IMG/VR virus record: IMGVR_UViG_3300005915_002008
Span: 1-24,655 of that record
Length of the DNA stretch: 24,655 nucleotides
Strand: one strand, 5' to 3'
Origin: a virus
Shown here: positions 1 to 5,830 of the stretch, piece by piece
Layout: every line of letters starts with the position of its first letter
How positions within the stretch are numbered: position 1 is the first letter of the stretch
Notes under the pieces: generated by a model
What the model saw: only the letters and a program-made list of their open reading frames with translations
What the model was told of the DNA's origin: nothing
Databases searched by the model: none
Position numbers and translations under genes: made by a program

Positions 1-26
1 ATATAAATATTATATAAATATATTTT

Positions 27-54
27 ATAGTAAATAGGTTTATAAAGGTATTTA
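27..54 (-). promoter_or_regulatory. Leftward TATA promoter copy, partial match
   Basis: Read on the minus strand it has the AT-rich lead-in and TTTATAAA of the element found before most operons here. The downstream half is degenerate (TATTTACTATAA in place of TTTTGGTATATAA). It would drive genes to the left of the window, just past the tRNA. Confidence 0.45.
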
Positions 55-95
55 ATATTTTAAAAATTAGACATTCATGTTCTATTTATTCTCAA

Positions 96-166
96 GCCCC
101 TGAACGGACTCGAACCGCTAACAATTTCCTTACAAGGGAAGCACTCTACCATTGAGCTACAAGGGC
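96..166 (-). tRNA. tRNA-Thr (anticodon UGU)
   Basis: The minus strand folds into a full 71-nt cloverleaf. There is a 7-bp acceptor stem with one G-U pair, a 4-bp D stem with GG in the loop, an anticodon loop CTTGTAA giving anticodon UGU (reads ACA, threonine), and a 5-bp T stem with loop TTCGAGT. The outermost anticodon-stem pair is a C-A mismatch. The 3' CCA is not encoded. It lies 14 nt beyond the last gene of the leftward operon and is probably cotranscribed with it. Viral tRNAs often offset codon demand, and ACA is a favoured codon in such AT-rich genes (inference). Confidence 0.93.
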
Positions 167-180
167 AATAGTGGTATATA

Positions 181-507
181 TTAAATTTGTTTGTTCTTCT
201 TTTCTTCAAATTCTTTAATCAGTTCTTTTCTTTGTTCATCAGTTACCTTATTTCCTTGCATATGTATATACAATTCCATTGAGTTATCTGATTCAATATT
301 AATCTTCTGTGGAATATAAAACAAGATTTGTTTCATTACAATCTTATCCTTATATGTATACTCTTTAATCGTAATTGGCTTAGACTTATATGTTTTATCC
401 CATTGATCTTCAATCTGTTTAGGATCTGCAGTCCTACAATCAAGATAGGATACCATATAACCATCTTCTTTAATCTTATTTGCTATGTCTTGTATATTCT
501 TATTCAT
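181..507 (-). CDS. Hypothetical protein, 108 aa
   Basis: Not recognised. The start ATG follows an AGGAGTGATAAGGA ribosome-binding region. The protein is soluble and charged: an N-terminal helix (about residues 3-16), a middle part rich in beta-type residues (about 45-85), and a Lys/Glu-rich C-terminal helix. No signal peptide, membrane segment or catalytic motif is visible. It is the last protein gene of the leftward operon, directly before the tRNA. Confidence 0.75.
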   Translation of the reverse strand: MNKNIQDIANKIKEDGYMVSYLDCRTADPKQIEDQWDKTYKSKPITIKEYTYKDKIVMKQILFYIPQKINIESDNSMELYIHMQGNKVTDEQRKELIKEFEEKKNKQI

Positions 508-523
508 TCCTTATCACTCCTAT

Positions 524-676
524 TTAATATTTATTATTATCATTCCAAGCTTTCAATTCTTTTTCTAACTTCTCAAGTCTATCCTTCTGCCAGAGGATGA
601 TCTCCTTTAGAAAGTCCTCGTTATAATTATCCAAATCCATTATATAAAAATGTGGCTTTTCATTCATATTAGTCAT
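524..676 (-). CDS. Small hypothetical protein, 50 aa
   Basis: Its ATG overlaps the TGA of the upstream gene (ATGA), a typical translational-coupling arrangement. Two later in-frame Met codons (residues 4 and 13) are alternative starts. The C-terminal half is a charged amphipathic helix (WQKDRLEKLEKELKAW) that could form a short coiled coil. No family is recognised. Confidence 0.6.
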   Translation of the reverse strand: MTNMNEKPHFYIMDLDNYNEDFLKEIILWQKDRLEKLEKELKAWNDNNKY

Positions 677-1401
677 TCTTCATCAATCTCCAGAAGTTCT
701 AAAACTTTATATAATATTTTATATTTAGTTCTAGCTTCAAATGAAGAAATACCTTTTTTAACTTCATCTTTATCTATTTCTGCTGATGCATGTTCTATAG
801 CAACTAAATCCATTTCTAATCTTATCTTATTAACTAACTTATCCCTCTTCACATATCCTGCTTTCTTATACTCTGACTCTTCCATGTCATTATATGCTTC
901 TGTTAATGCTTTTTTATCAATAATATCTGAATTTTTATCAGGTATAATATCACTAGGTTTGCATTCTATACCTATCATTAATATTTTATTTTGTATTTTT
1001 AATAACCTTCTAAGATTCAATTCAAGTGCTTCCTCGTCGTCCTTGTTGATGAATTGATGGTCTAAATATACTATTTTATCTTCATCAATATTATTATAAT
1101 CACCTAATCTCTCCCAACTACAACCACCATCTGTAATTAATTCTATTCGCTCTAAATACTCACTAGCAATTTCAAACTTCTTCTCTTTATTCATAGACTC
1201 GTCTAGCACTTTATCGGCTTCTTGAACATCAAGAATAGTTATGCCTCTATTCTTCGCACTTCTTGTGCCTATATCAGCCTTGTCCAATCCAACACTTGAC
1301 TCTGATTCATTCATCTTATCAATAAGAGTTATTTGTTCTCTAAACTCTTTTGTAGTTCCTATATGTAAATTACCCTTTTTATCTTTAATCATCTCACTCA
1401 T
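673..1401 (-). CDS. Hypothetical protein, 242 aa
   Basis: Start ATG preceded by AAGGTG. A charged protein rich in Glu, Asp and Lys with no signal peptide, membrane segment or recognised motif. The middle (about 85-150) mixes strands and helices around ITDGGCSWERLG and KILMIGIECKPSD. The C-terminal 80 residues are largely helical. Its stop overlaps the start of the next gene. It is one of the two largest genes of the leftward operon. The function is unknown. Confidence 0.8.
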   Translation of the reverse strand: MSEMIKDKKGNLHIGTTKEFREQITLIDKMNESESSVGLDKADIGTRSAKNRGITILDVQEADKVLDESMNKEKKFEIASEYLERIELITDGGCSWERLGDYNNIDEDKIVYLDHQFINKDDEEALELNLRRLLKIQNKILMIGIECKPSDIIPDKNSDIIDKKALTEAYNDMEESEYKKAGYVKRDKLVNKIRLEMDLVAIEHASAEIDKDEVKKGISSFEARTKYKILYKVLELLEIDEE

Positions 1402-1415
1402 ATTTTACACCTTCT

Positions 1416-1568
1416 TTATATTTTTATATAGTATACTTTATAACAATCAAGGCATTCTATACAAATGTGTATTCTACCACCCTTGATATCTAATGCATCA
1501 CCATATTTAATATTGCTTGAATTACAAAAGTTGCACTTTAAACTTATAATACAATCATTATCTTCCAT
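1416..1568 (-). CDS. Small zinc-ribbon-like protein, 50 aa
   Basis: A short ORF with ATG behind GGTGAG. It carries CNFC (Cys12, Cys15) and ICIECLDC (Cys36, Cys39, Cys42). Two CxxC knuckles about 20 residues apart suggest a single zinc-binding site. It sits in an operon of other small Cys-rich proteins. The fold is an inference from Cys spacing only, and the specific role is unknown. Confidence 0.65.
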   Translation of the reverse strand: MEDNDCIISLKCNFCNSSNIKYGDALDIKGGRIHICIECLDCYKVYYIKI

Positions 1569-1572
1569 AATC

Positions 1573-1734
1573 TCACCTTATATTTTTTACCATTGATATA
1601 AAAAACTTAGCAATAGTATCTGCGTGTTTATCAATTAACTCCTTTCTATGAGGCATATAATTTTGTTCTAATAATTGTGCACATTCTATTGCTTTAGATA
1701 ATTCCGAATACTCATCTTCTTTTTTAATATCCAT
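1573..1734 (-). CDS. Small hypothetical protein, 53 aa
   Basis: ATG preceded by GAGGTG at good spacing. Mostly helical and charged, with no recognised domain. It is separated from the zinc-ribbon gene downstream by only 4 nt, as expected for a tightly packed operon. Confidence 0.6.
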   Translation of the reverse strand: MDIKKEDEYSELSKAIECAQLLEQNYMPHRKELIDKHADTIAKFFISMVKNIR

Positions 1735-1753
1735 AACACACCTCATTTCTTCC

Positions 1754-1870
1754 TTATATCAATACATTAATTGCAATAACTGCAGTAATAAATACTGCTA
1801 TAAATAAAGTTATATATAATGATTTATACATTGCTAATTCATTTATTAATTCATCTGTAAATTTATCCAT
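1754..1870 (-). CDS. Small single-pass membrane protein, 38 aa
   Basis: The N-terminal 16 residues are polar and helical. They are followed by one hydrophobic segment of about 21 residues (from YITLFIAVFI) that runs nearly to the C terminus, so it is a predicted single-span protein. The start ATG follows GAAGTGATTGGT, a variant of the leader used by neighbouring genes. The role is unknown. Confidence 0.55.
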   Translation of the reverse strand: MDKFTDELINELAMYKSLYITLFIAVFITAVIAINVLI

Positions 1871-1875
1871 ACCAA

Positions 1876-2031
1876 TCACTTCTTTATTTGATACACATCT
1901 ACCATGTTAGGTATTACTATACAATCTTTAAAGCCCTTCTTTTTAAGTTCTTTTCTGACCTCACTACAAACACCAGCACCTGCATTGTCAATACCAATTA
2001 TTGTAATCTTACTTTTCTTTTTCCAAAACAT
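1876..2031 (-). CDS. Small hypothetical protein, 51 aa
   Basis: A strong ribosome-binding site (AAGGAGTGATT) precedes the ATG. After a basic start it reads like a beta-alpha-beta unit: strand ITIIGID, a loop with AGAG, helix SEVRKELKKKG, strand CIVIP. This resembles the first unit of a Rossmann-like or TOPRIM-like fold but is too short to classify. The function is unknown. Confidence 0.62.
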   Translation of the reverse strand: MFWKKKSKITIIGIDNAGAGVCSEVRKELKKKGFKDCIVIPNMVDVYQIKK

Positions 2032-2036
2032 ATTAA

Positions 2037-2213
2037 TCACTCCTTTGTATAATATTTAAGTATAAACTTTTTCAACCCATATTTTAATAAAAAACAATTT
2101 TCTTTAAATTTAATATCATATTCATTATTAACATCAGATTTAATACATTTATCTATACTATATATTGTATCATTAATCTTTGCAAGTATATCACAATATT
2201 CAATATCACTCAT
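2037..2213 (-). CDS. Small hypothetical protein, 58 aa
   Basis: I chose the ATG at 2213 over an in-frame GTG nine bases upstream. The AAGGAG ribosome-binding site sits 8 nt before the ATG but overlaps the GTG. The protein is predicted mainly helical with three Cys residues and a Lys/Tyr-rich tail. No family is recognised. Confidence 0.65.
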   Translation of the reverse strand: MSDIEYCDILAKINDTIYSIDKCIKSDVNNEYDIKFKENCFLLKYGLKKFILKYYTKE

Positions 2214-2228
2214 ATCAATCACTCCTTT

Positions 2229-2251
2229 GTTAGCTTAACTATTTAACCAAC
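2229..2251 (-). repeat. Intercistronic hairpin, copy 1
   Basis: On the minus strand a GUUGG/CUAAC stem (one G-U) is followed by UUAA/UUAA around an AUAG loop. It holds the stop codon of the 47-aa gene and ends just before the AAGGAG of the next gene. Copies 2-4 lie at 2749, 3134 and 3301. Confidence 0.6.
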
Positions 2252-2382
2252 TTATTCTTTTTAATAAACACATCTCTGCATTTGTTGCTACAAAAACTTC
2301 CTATCGGAGTATCTTTATTGCCATCAGAAACTATAATTTTGCCACAGCTATTACAAAATTCAATTCTGCATCTCTCACACAT
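2239..2382 (-). CDS. Small zinc-finger-like protein, 47 aa
   Basis: ATG follows the leader GGATTAAGTGGAATT. Six Cys: MCERC, FCNSC and FCSNKC. The spacing CxxC-x4-CxxC, then about 17 residues, then CxxxC resembles small zinc-finger proteins of the MYM or TRASH type (family suggestion only). The basic C-terminal tail ends KKNKLVK, and the stop codon lies inside an intercistronic hairpin. Confidence 0.68.
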   Translation of the reverse strand: MCERCRIEFCNSCGKIIVSDGNKDTPIGSFCSNKCRDVFIKKNKLVK

Positions 2383-2396
2383 AATTCCACTTAATC

Positions 2397-2579
2397 CTAC
2401 TTTTTATTAGTGTTAATCTCTACCCAATCTTTACTACTTTTCCTTCCAAAGATTTTTATAACTGGGAGATTTTCATTTAACTTAAATTCATTATCACCAA
2501 TTTTAATTAAAGGGGACATATAGCAAAGTTCATAATACTCCTTCCTAGTCATTGTTACTAATCCTAATAATTTTATCAT
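2397..2579 (-). CDS. Small hypothetical protein, 60 aa
   Basis: The ATG is preceded by AAAGGTAGATTGAT, a variant of the AAAGGAGTGATTGAT leader of its neighbours, which supports this start. The second half is beta-rich (IKIGDNEFKL, LPVIKIFG). Not recognised. It follows the upstream small Cys-rich gene with almost no gap. Confidence 0.6.
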   Translation of the reverse strand: MIKLLGLVTMTRKEYYELCYMSPLIKIGDNEFKLNENLPVIKIFGRKSSKDWVEINTNKK

Positions 2580-2580
2580 A

Positions 2581-2709
2581 TCAATCTACCTTTATAATTT
2601 TTGATTTACCACATTTATTGCATACACAAAATGGTACACAAATAGGAGGACTTATACTATAAAACTTATTAGGATAATATATCTTCCACTTGTGATTACA
2701 AAATAACAT
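2581..2709 (-). CDS. Small Cys-rich putative zinc-binding protein, 42 aa or longer
   Basis: Contains CNHKW near the N terminus and CVPFCVCNKCG further on, ending KIIKVD. This is a plausible zinc knuckle of the kind common in small viral proteins. The ATG at 2709 has a poor ribosome-binding site. The usual leader (AAAAGAGTGATTGAT) lies 30 bases upstream, followed in frame by ATT where neighbours have ATG, so the true start may be ATT (adding IGRLRLIR before Met) or the GTG within that leader. Confidence 0.55.
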   Translation of the reverse strand: MLFCNHKWKIYYPNKFYSISPPICVPFCVCNKCGKSKIIKVD

Positions 2710-2748
2710 TCTAATTAATCTTAATCTACCAATATCAATCACTCTTTT

Positions 2749-2771
2749 GTCGACTTAACTATTATACCGAC
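2749..2771 (-). repeat. Intercistronic hairpin, copy 2
   Basis: The stem GUCGG/UCGAC resembles copy 1, but several stem bases have changed on both sides and pairing is largely kept. It overlaps the end of the 119-aa gene and precedes an AAAAGAGTGATTGAT leader. Confidence 0.5.
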
Positions 2772-3114
2772 TTATTCTTTTCTTTAAATAAATTAATATT
2801 ATAGTTATTATATCAGCATCCATATCTGAAGTATAAATTAATGTTTTATATTTGTTATAAATTTTAAAATAATTTGTACTATCATTACGCATCCTATTAG
2901 GTTCACTTCCATTTGCATTCCACCAACTACAATAATAAAACTTAGCATAGTAATTATGTTTTTTTAAATATTTTTGTAATTTATATAATGTATTAATTAT
3001 TAAATCATTAGTAACAGATATTTTATCATAATCTATATTTATATTATTTAAATTATGATTTAATTCTAATTTTATTTTATCTCCAATTATATCTTCTTTT
3101 AAACTATAATCCAT
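2755..3114 (-). CDS. Hypothetical protein, 119 aa
   Basis: ATG preceded by GAGGGAATGGT. Predicted alpha/beta: a helical Asn-rich first half, then YAKFYYCSWWNANG and a C-terminal region (TLIYTSDMDADIITIILIYLKK) that mixes strand and helix. It is not clearly membrane-spanning, since the hydrophobic stretch is short and preceded by acidic residues. No family is recognised. Confidence 0.7.
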   Translation of the reverse strand: MDYSLKEDIIGDKIKLELNHNLNNINIDYDKISVTNDLIINTLYKLQKYLKKHNYYAKFYYCSWWNANGSEPNRMRNDSTNYFKIYNKYKTLIYTSDMDADIITIILIYLKKRISRYNS

Positions 3115-3133
3115 ACCATTCCCTCTTCATTTT

Positions 3134-3156
3134 GTTGGCTTAACTATTTAACCAAC
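3134..3156 (-). repeat. Intercistronic hairpin, copy 3
   Basis: On the minus strand a GUUGG/CCAAC stem with an inner UUAA/UUAA helix and AUAG loop, nearly identical to copy 1. It lies between the 38-aa gene and the ribosome-binding site of the 119-aa gene. Confidence 0.6.
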
Positions 3157-3159
3157 TTT

Positions 3160-3276
3160 TTATTTTTCAAACTCTTCTTCTCTTTTATATATCTCTTTTT
3201 TATAATAATTATATCTATTATCTTGCTTTCTTTTTACCTTTTTAGGAACTTTACCTAATTTGAGCCATAATTCCAC
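3160..3276 (-). CDS. Small basic protein, 38 aa, GTG start (possible relic)
   Basis: A GTG start with GAGAGGG upstream opens a 38-residue Lys/Arg-rich ORF (LWLKLGKVPKKVKRKQDNRY and on). The leader GGATTAAGTGGAATTATG is the same as that of the 47-aa zinc-finger gene. Here the ATG in that leader gives only five codons, so either the GTG frame is used or the gene is a frameshifted relic of a duplicated zinc-finger gene. No gene-sized alternative exists in this gap. Confidence 0.38.
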   Translation of the reverse strand: MELWLKLGKVPKKVKRKQDNRYNYYKKEIYKREEEFEK

Positions 3277-3300
3277 TTAATCCCTCTCCCTCTTCATTTG

Positions 3301-3326
3301 GTAGGCTTAAACAGTGTTAAGCCTAC
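3301..3326 (-). repeat. Intercistronic hairpin, copy 4
   Basis: A perfect 10-bp stem (GTAGGCTTAA with TTAAGCCTAC) and a 6-nt loop. It is the best-paired member of the family. It overlaps the stop codon of the 92-aa gene and lies before the GAGAGGG of the 38-aa gene. Confidence 0.65.
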
Positions 3327-3601
3327 TTTTCATTCTTTTTAATTAATTCTTTTAATTCATTAAAATGTTTAGGACAAGCACAAATATAAATACACACACC
3401 TTTAAATCTTAATCCTGTAAGTAATCCTTTTTGTTGTATGTCATAACAATAATCACAACCAACATATTTTCTTTCTTTTTCATTCTTTACTTCTTCCTTA
3501 GTAGGAAATGTCTTAGTAGGAAATGTATATCCATAATTTTCTGATACCCCTTTATCATAGTTACTAAATAAAGATCCATATCCACCATGACTATTTTCCA
3601 T
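3323..3601 (-). CDS. Putative zinc-binding protein, 92 aa
   Basis: ATG behind GAGGTGATGGT. The first 45 residues are Gly/Tyr/Lys-rich and look disordered, with a small internal repeat (FPTK twice). The second half carries Cys49-x2-Cys52 and Cys74/Cys76-x2-His79, a likely single zinc site, and then a Lys/Glu helix. Not recognised by family. Confidence 0.68.
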   Translation of the reverse strand: MENSHGGYGSLFSNYDKGVSENYGYTFPTKTFPTKEEVKNEKERKYVGCDYCYDIQQKGLLTGLRFKGVCIYICACPKHFNELKELIKKNEK

Positions 3602-3605
3602 ACCA

Positions 3606-3788
3606 TCACCTCTTTAACTTCTTACGTTTGGTGTCATAGTTATTCACAACCATCATGTCCAGAACAAATCCACCAACCATGAATCCGCTCAGAAAGACCC
3701 AGTCGCTTATGATTATGCAGTAGACTATGATAAACAACGCTAGTACACCGAATATAATGTTCAACTCTTTTGATATACCTATTTTCAT
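3606..3788 (-). CDS. Small membrane protein with two spans, 60 aa
   Basis: Two hydrophobic segments (about residues 10-26 and 29-47) are separated by an SDW turn, with a basic tail KRKKLKR that would lie in the cytoplasm. The ATG follows GGTGAGGAT. Its higher G+C codon choice (for example ATCATGTCC on the plus strand) differs from the surrounding genes. The role is unknown. Confidence 0.7.
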   Translation of the reverse strand: MKIGISKELNIIFGVLALFIIVYCIIISDWVFLSGFMVGGFVLDMMVVNNYDTKRKKLKR

Positions 3789-3796
3789 ATCCTCAC

Positions 3797-4858
3797 CTAT
3801 TCAGTATCCTCGAAGTACACCTTTTGGTAATGTTTCCAGGCATCACCAGTTGTATTATTATTTATTATATTATATTTTTTAAAATTTATACAATATATAT
3901 CACCATAATTATTATGATATCTAATATTAATAATCATTTTTATACCTTTATTATTAAGTTTATTGTGTATATTCCAATCATCATTATCTGTGTACCTGAA
4001 GAAATCACCGACCTTTAAGTCCTTGAACTCACAATCACGTAAGACTGCCTTTTTATTAGAATCTTTTAAATCTGCAATCCATTCATTAGAACTTGTGTCA
4101 ATTTGCAATCCATTCTTATTAGTATACATTATTTGTTTTTTATTATATGGATTGATTAAACTTGTTTCACTAAGCCCATAAAACAACTCACTCACGTCCA
4201 GCTCATCCTTAACCGTGTCCTCGAAGGCTTTATAACTCTCTTCAGAAATAAAAACCTCATTACCATTCTCTAAAACTATCTTCTTACTCATACTTAATTT
4301 CTCCTTTTTTATATTATTAAATTTCACAAAACATTCTGGAAAAAATTTATGATAAAAATCCAATATTCCTGGATTTGGACCTATACAAAATTCTTTAACC
4401 AATGGGTGTTCATCTCCAAGAATATCCTGCCAAGTCACTTCTTTATTTTTATGATTATCAAAGAATACAGAATCGCTATATGTATAATATATTCTAGTGT
4501 TCATGATATAAAAACACAAATCATCATGATCAAAATTTAATACTCTTTTATCATCATAACACCATTCATATCCACATCTGAACAACTTCTCCTGGACTGC
4601 CATGCTGATCTCTTTGCTCGGGATCTTGATCTTTATATCCTCATAAATCTTAAAGGGTAACATAGGCTTTGATTCTTTTGCTAACTCTAACTGATCATCA
4701 AACCAACACCAATCAGCATCCTCATTTAATTTATAAGACCCATCAATATTCACATTTTTAATTTCATACATTCTATCATAATATTTTTCAATATTACATA
4801 TGTCATAATCATCACAGCCTTTTATAACCCTAACTCTATCACCAATCTTAAATCTCAT
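3797..4858 (-). CDS. Hypothetical protein, 353 aa, possibly two fused genes
   Basis: Starts at ATG behind GGTGGG. The N terminus FKIGDRVRVIKG plus the next 45 residues resembles a small SH3/KOW-like barrel. Residues about 65-180 contain FRCGYEWCYDD and EVTWQDILGDEHPLV, a style common in phage hypothetical proteins. An AAGGAG ribosome-binding site lies in frame within the ORF, 9 nt before an internal ATG at 4291 (MSKKIVLENG, then 164 residues to the end). The C-terminal part (FKDLKVGDFFRYTDNDDWNI) again looks beta-rich. It could be a gene fusion or one message making two proteins. The function is unknown. Confidence 0.78.
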   Translation of the reverse strand: MRFKIGDRVRVIKGCDDYDICNIEKYYDRMYEIKNVNIDGSYKLNEDADWCWFDDQLELAKESKPMLPFKIYEDIKIKIPSKEISMAVQEKLFRCGYEWCYDDKRVLNFDHDDLCFYIMNTRIYYTYSDSVFFDNHKNKEVTWQDILGDEHPLVKEFCIGPNPGILDFYHKFFPECFVKFNNIKKEKLSMSKKIVLENGNEVFISEESYKAFEDTVKDELDVSELFYGLSETSLINPYNKKQIMYTNKNGLQIDTSSNEWIADLKDSNKKAVLRDCEFKDLKVGDFFRYTDNDDWNIHNKLNNKGIKMIINIRYHNNYGDIYCINFKKYNIINNNTTGDAWKHYQKVYFEDTE

Positions 4859-5036
4859 CTTTTCCCACCTTCACTAACGCTTTATAAATTAACTTATTAT
4901 TAATATACCCAATCAAATCAGCATCATTCATTTTCTTAATCTTCCCACACTCAGCAATCTCAGCCTGAGTCAAAACTAATGTAGGAATAGTCTCTACAGA
5001 TTTTTGAATATTATAATTATCTTTATCCTTCTTCAT
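4848..5036 (-). CDS. Small hypothetical protein, 62 aa
   Basis: Overlaps the start of the 353-aa gene by 11 nt. A disordered N terminus precedes a predicted two-helix stretch (LTQAEIAECGKIKKM, DLIGYINNKLIYKALVKVG). Only a weak purine-rich ribosome-binding site is seen. Not recognised. Confidence 0.6.
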   Translation of the reverse strand: MKKDKDNYNIQKSVETIPTLVLTQAEIAECGKIKKMNDADLIGYINNKLIYKALVKVGKDEI

Positions 5037-5038
5037 CT

Positions 5039-5224
5039 CTATCTCTCTCTGAGCTCGACACTCTGGTAATTAAATACAGAATTTAAATAAATAGTACTAC
5101 TTTTAATTGTATGTTCTTCATCAAAAAATACATAATAAATCTTTTCATTCTCAACCTTAGTTATTAAACATATATTTTTATTATCTTTATTATTTTCATA
5201 ATTCCAATCATTCTTATCCACCAT
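5039..5224 (-). CDS. Small hypothetical protein, 61 aa, first gene of the leftward operon
   Basis: The nearest gene to the promoter at 5254-5287. The TATA box lies about 48 nt upstream, giving a predicted leader of roughly 23 nt containing TTAGGAAATGATTAAGT. The protein is beta-rich (NICLITKVENEKIYYVFFDEE). The function is unknown. Confidence 0.65.
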   Translation of the reverse strand: MVDKNDWNYENNKDNKNICLITKVENEKIYYVFFDEEHTIKSSTIYLNSVFNYQSVELRER

Positions 5225-5253
5225 ACTTAATCATTTCCTAATGTCATATATAA

Positions 5254-5287
5254 TTATATACCAAAACATTTATAAACATATTTATTT
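5254..5287 (-). promoter_or_regulatory. Leftward composite promoter of the 5.2-0.1 kb operon
   Basis: On the minus strand: AAATAAATATG, then TTTATAAA, two bases, then TTTTGGTATATAA. This is the full consensus of the element shared by most operons in the window. It is the only clear copy found upstream of the roughly 19 small leftward genes and the tRNA. Confidence 0.75.
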
Positions 5288-5319
5288 ATGTAAATAATAT
5301 TCATTATCAATAATTGATA

Positions 5320-5646
5320 TTATCTATTTAAGTATATAATCAACCCGACTATTATGATCGAAAGCAATGTAATTAGTATGTACAGGTTCTGGAAATTATA
5401 ACTCACGATCTCGTTCAGGTTATGCTGAAGATTGAAGATCTCGGAGTTAGCATCACAGGTCGATGTAGTCCAACCATGAACAGCTAATCCATTAAGCTCA
5501 TAACTTATTTCTGCATCACAACCATAACTCTCAAATATAGCCTTATGAATATTCTCATGCGAGTCCAGATGTATCATACTCACAACCATGTACACAACAA
5601 TGATCGCACCTATATAAAAAATTATACTCTTAGTATACTCGTTCAT
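5320..5646 (-). CDS. Membrane protein with HExxH motif, 108 aa
   Basis: I take the ATG at 5646 rather than the longer TTG frame, because the latter begins inside the promoter. The layout is an N-terminal membrane span (about residues 8-24), then SHENIH (HExxH at residues 30-34), an extracytoplasmic-looking region with two Cys, HNLNEIVSY, and a second C-terminal span (about 88-104). HExxH is the zinc site of many metalloproteases. Small archaeal membrane proteins with HE..H..IF..YG followed by a later H/N-NEIV motif are known to me as an uncharacterised family, so peptidase activity is an inference. Codon use is richer in G+C than neighbours. It may act at the host envelope. Confidence 0.75.
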   Translation of the reverse strand: MNEYTKSIIFYIGAIIVVYMVVSMIHLDSHENIHKAIFESYGCDAEISYELNGLAVHGWTTSTCDANSEIFNLQHNLNEIVSYNFQNLYILITLLSIIIVGLIIYLNR

Positions 5647-5653
5647 ATATATA

Positions 5654-5687
5654 TTACGTACCAAAACATTTATAAAGGTATTTATTT
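5654..5687 (-). promoter_or_regulatory. Leftward composite promoter of the HExxH gene
   Basis: On the minus strand: AAATAAATACC, TTTATAAA, two bases, TTTTGGTACGTAA. The TATA centre is about 26 nt from the ATG, the usual archaeal TATA-to-start-site distance, so the transcript should begin at or next to the start codon. Confidence 0.75.
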
Positions 5688-5721
5688 ACATAAATGTTTT
5701 ATATAAAGGATCTCAAGCATT

Positions 5722-5830
5722 TATGCTACGCATGTATGCTACGCATGTATGCTACGCATGTATGCTATGCATGTATGCTATGCATGTATGCTACGCATGT
5801 ATGCTACGCATATATGCTATGCATGTATGC
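5722..5830. repeat. Eight 13-bp tandem repeats (iteron-like)
   Basis: Eight consecutive copies of TATGCTAYGCATG plus a 5-bp partial copy. The only changes are C/T at one position and one final A. Each unit is an interrupted palindrome (ATGC-N3-GCAT). It lies in a non-coding gap between two leftward genes. The long plus-strand reading frame across it is a by-product of the repeat. It resembles iterons or partition-site arrays bound by small DNA-binding proteins. Confidence 0.85.

Noticed and set aside
650-1057. Plus-strand ORF of 135 codons
   Set aside because: Ser/Leu/Ile-rich antisense shadow of the 242-aa leftward gene, which has a proper ribosome-binding site and operon context.
5722-5830. 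CRISPR array
   Set aside because: Units are 13 bp and directly abutting with no unique spacers. No cas gene is nearby.
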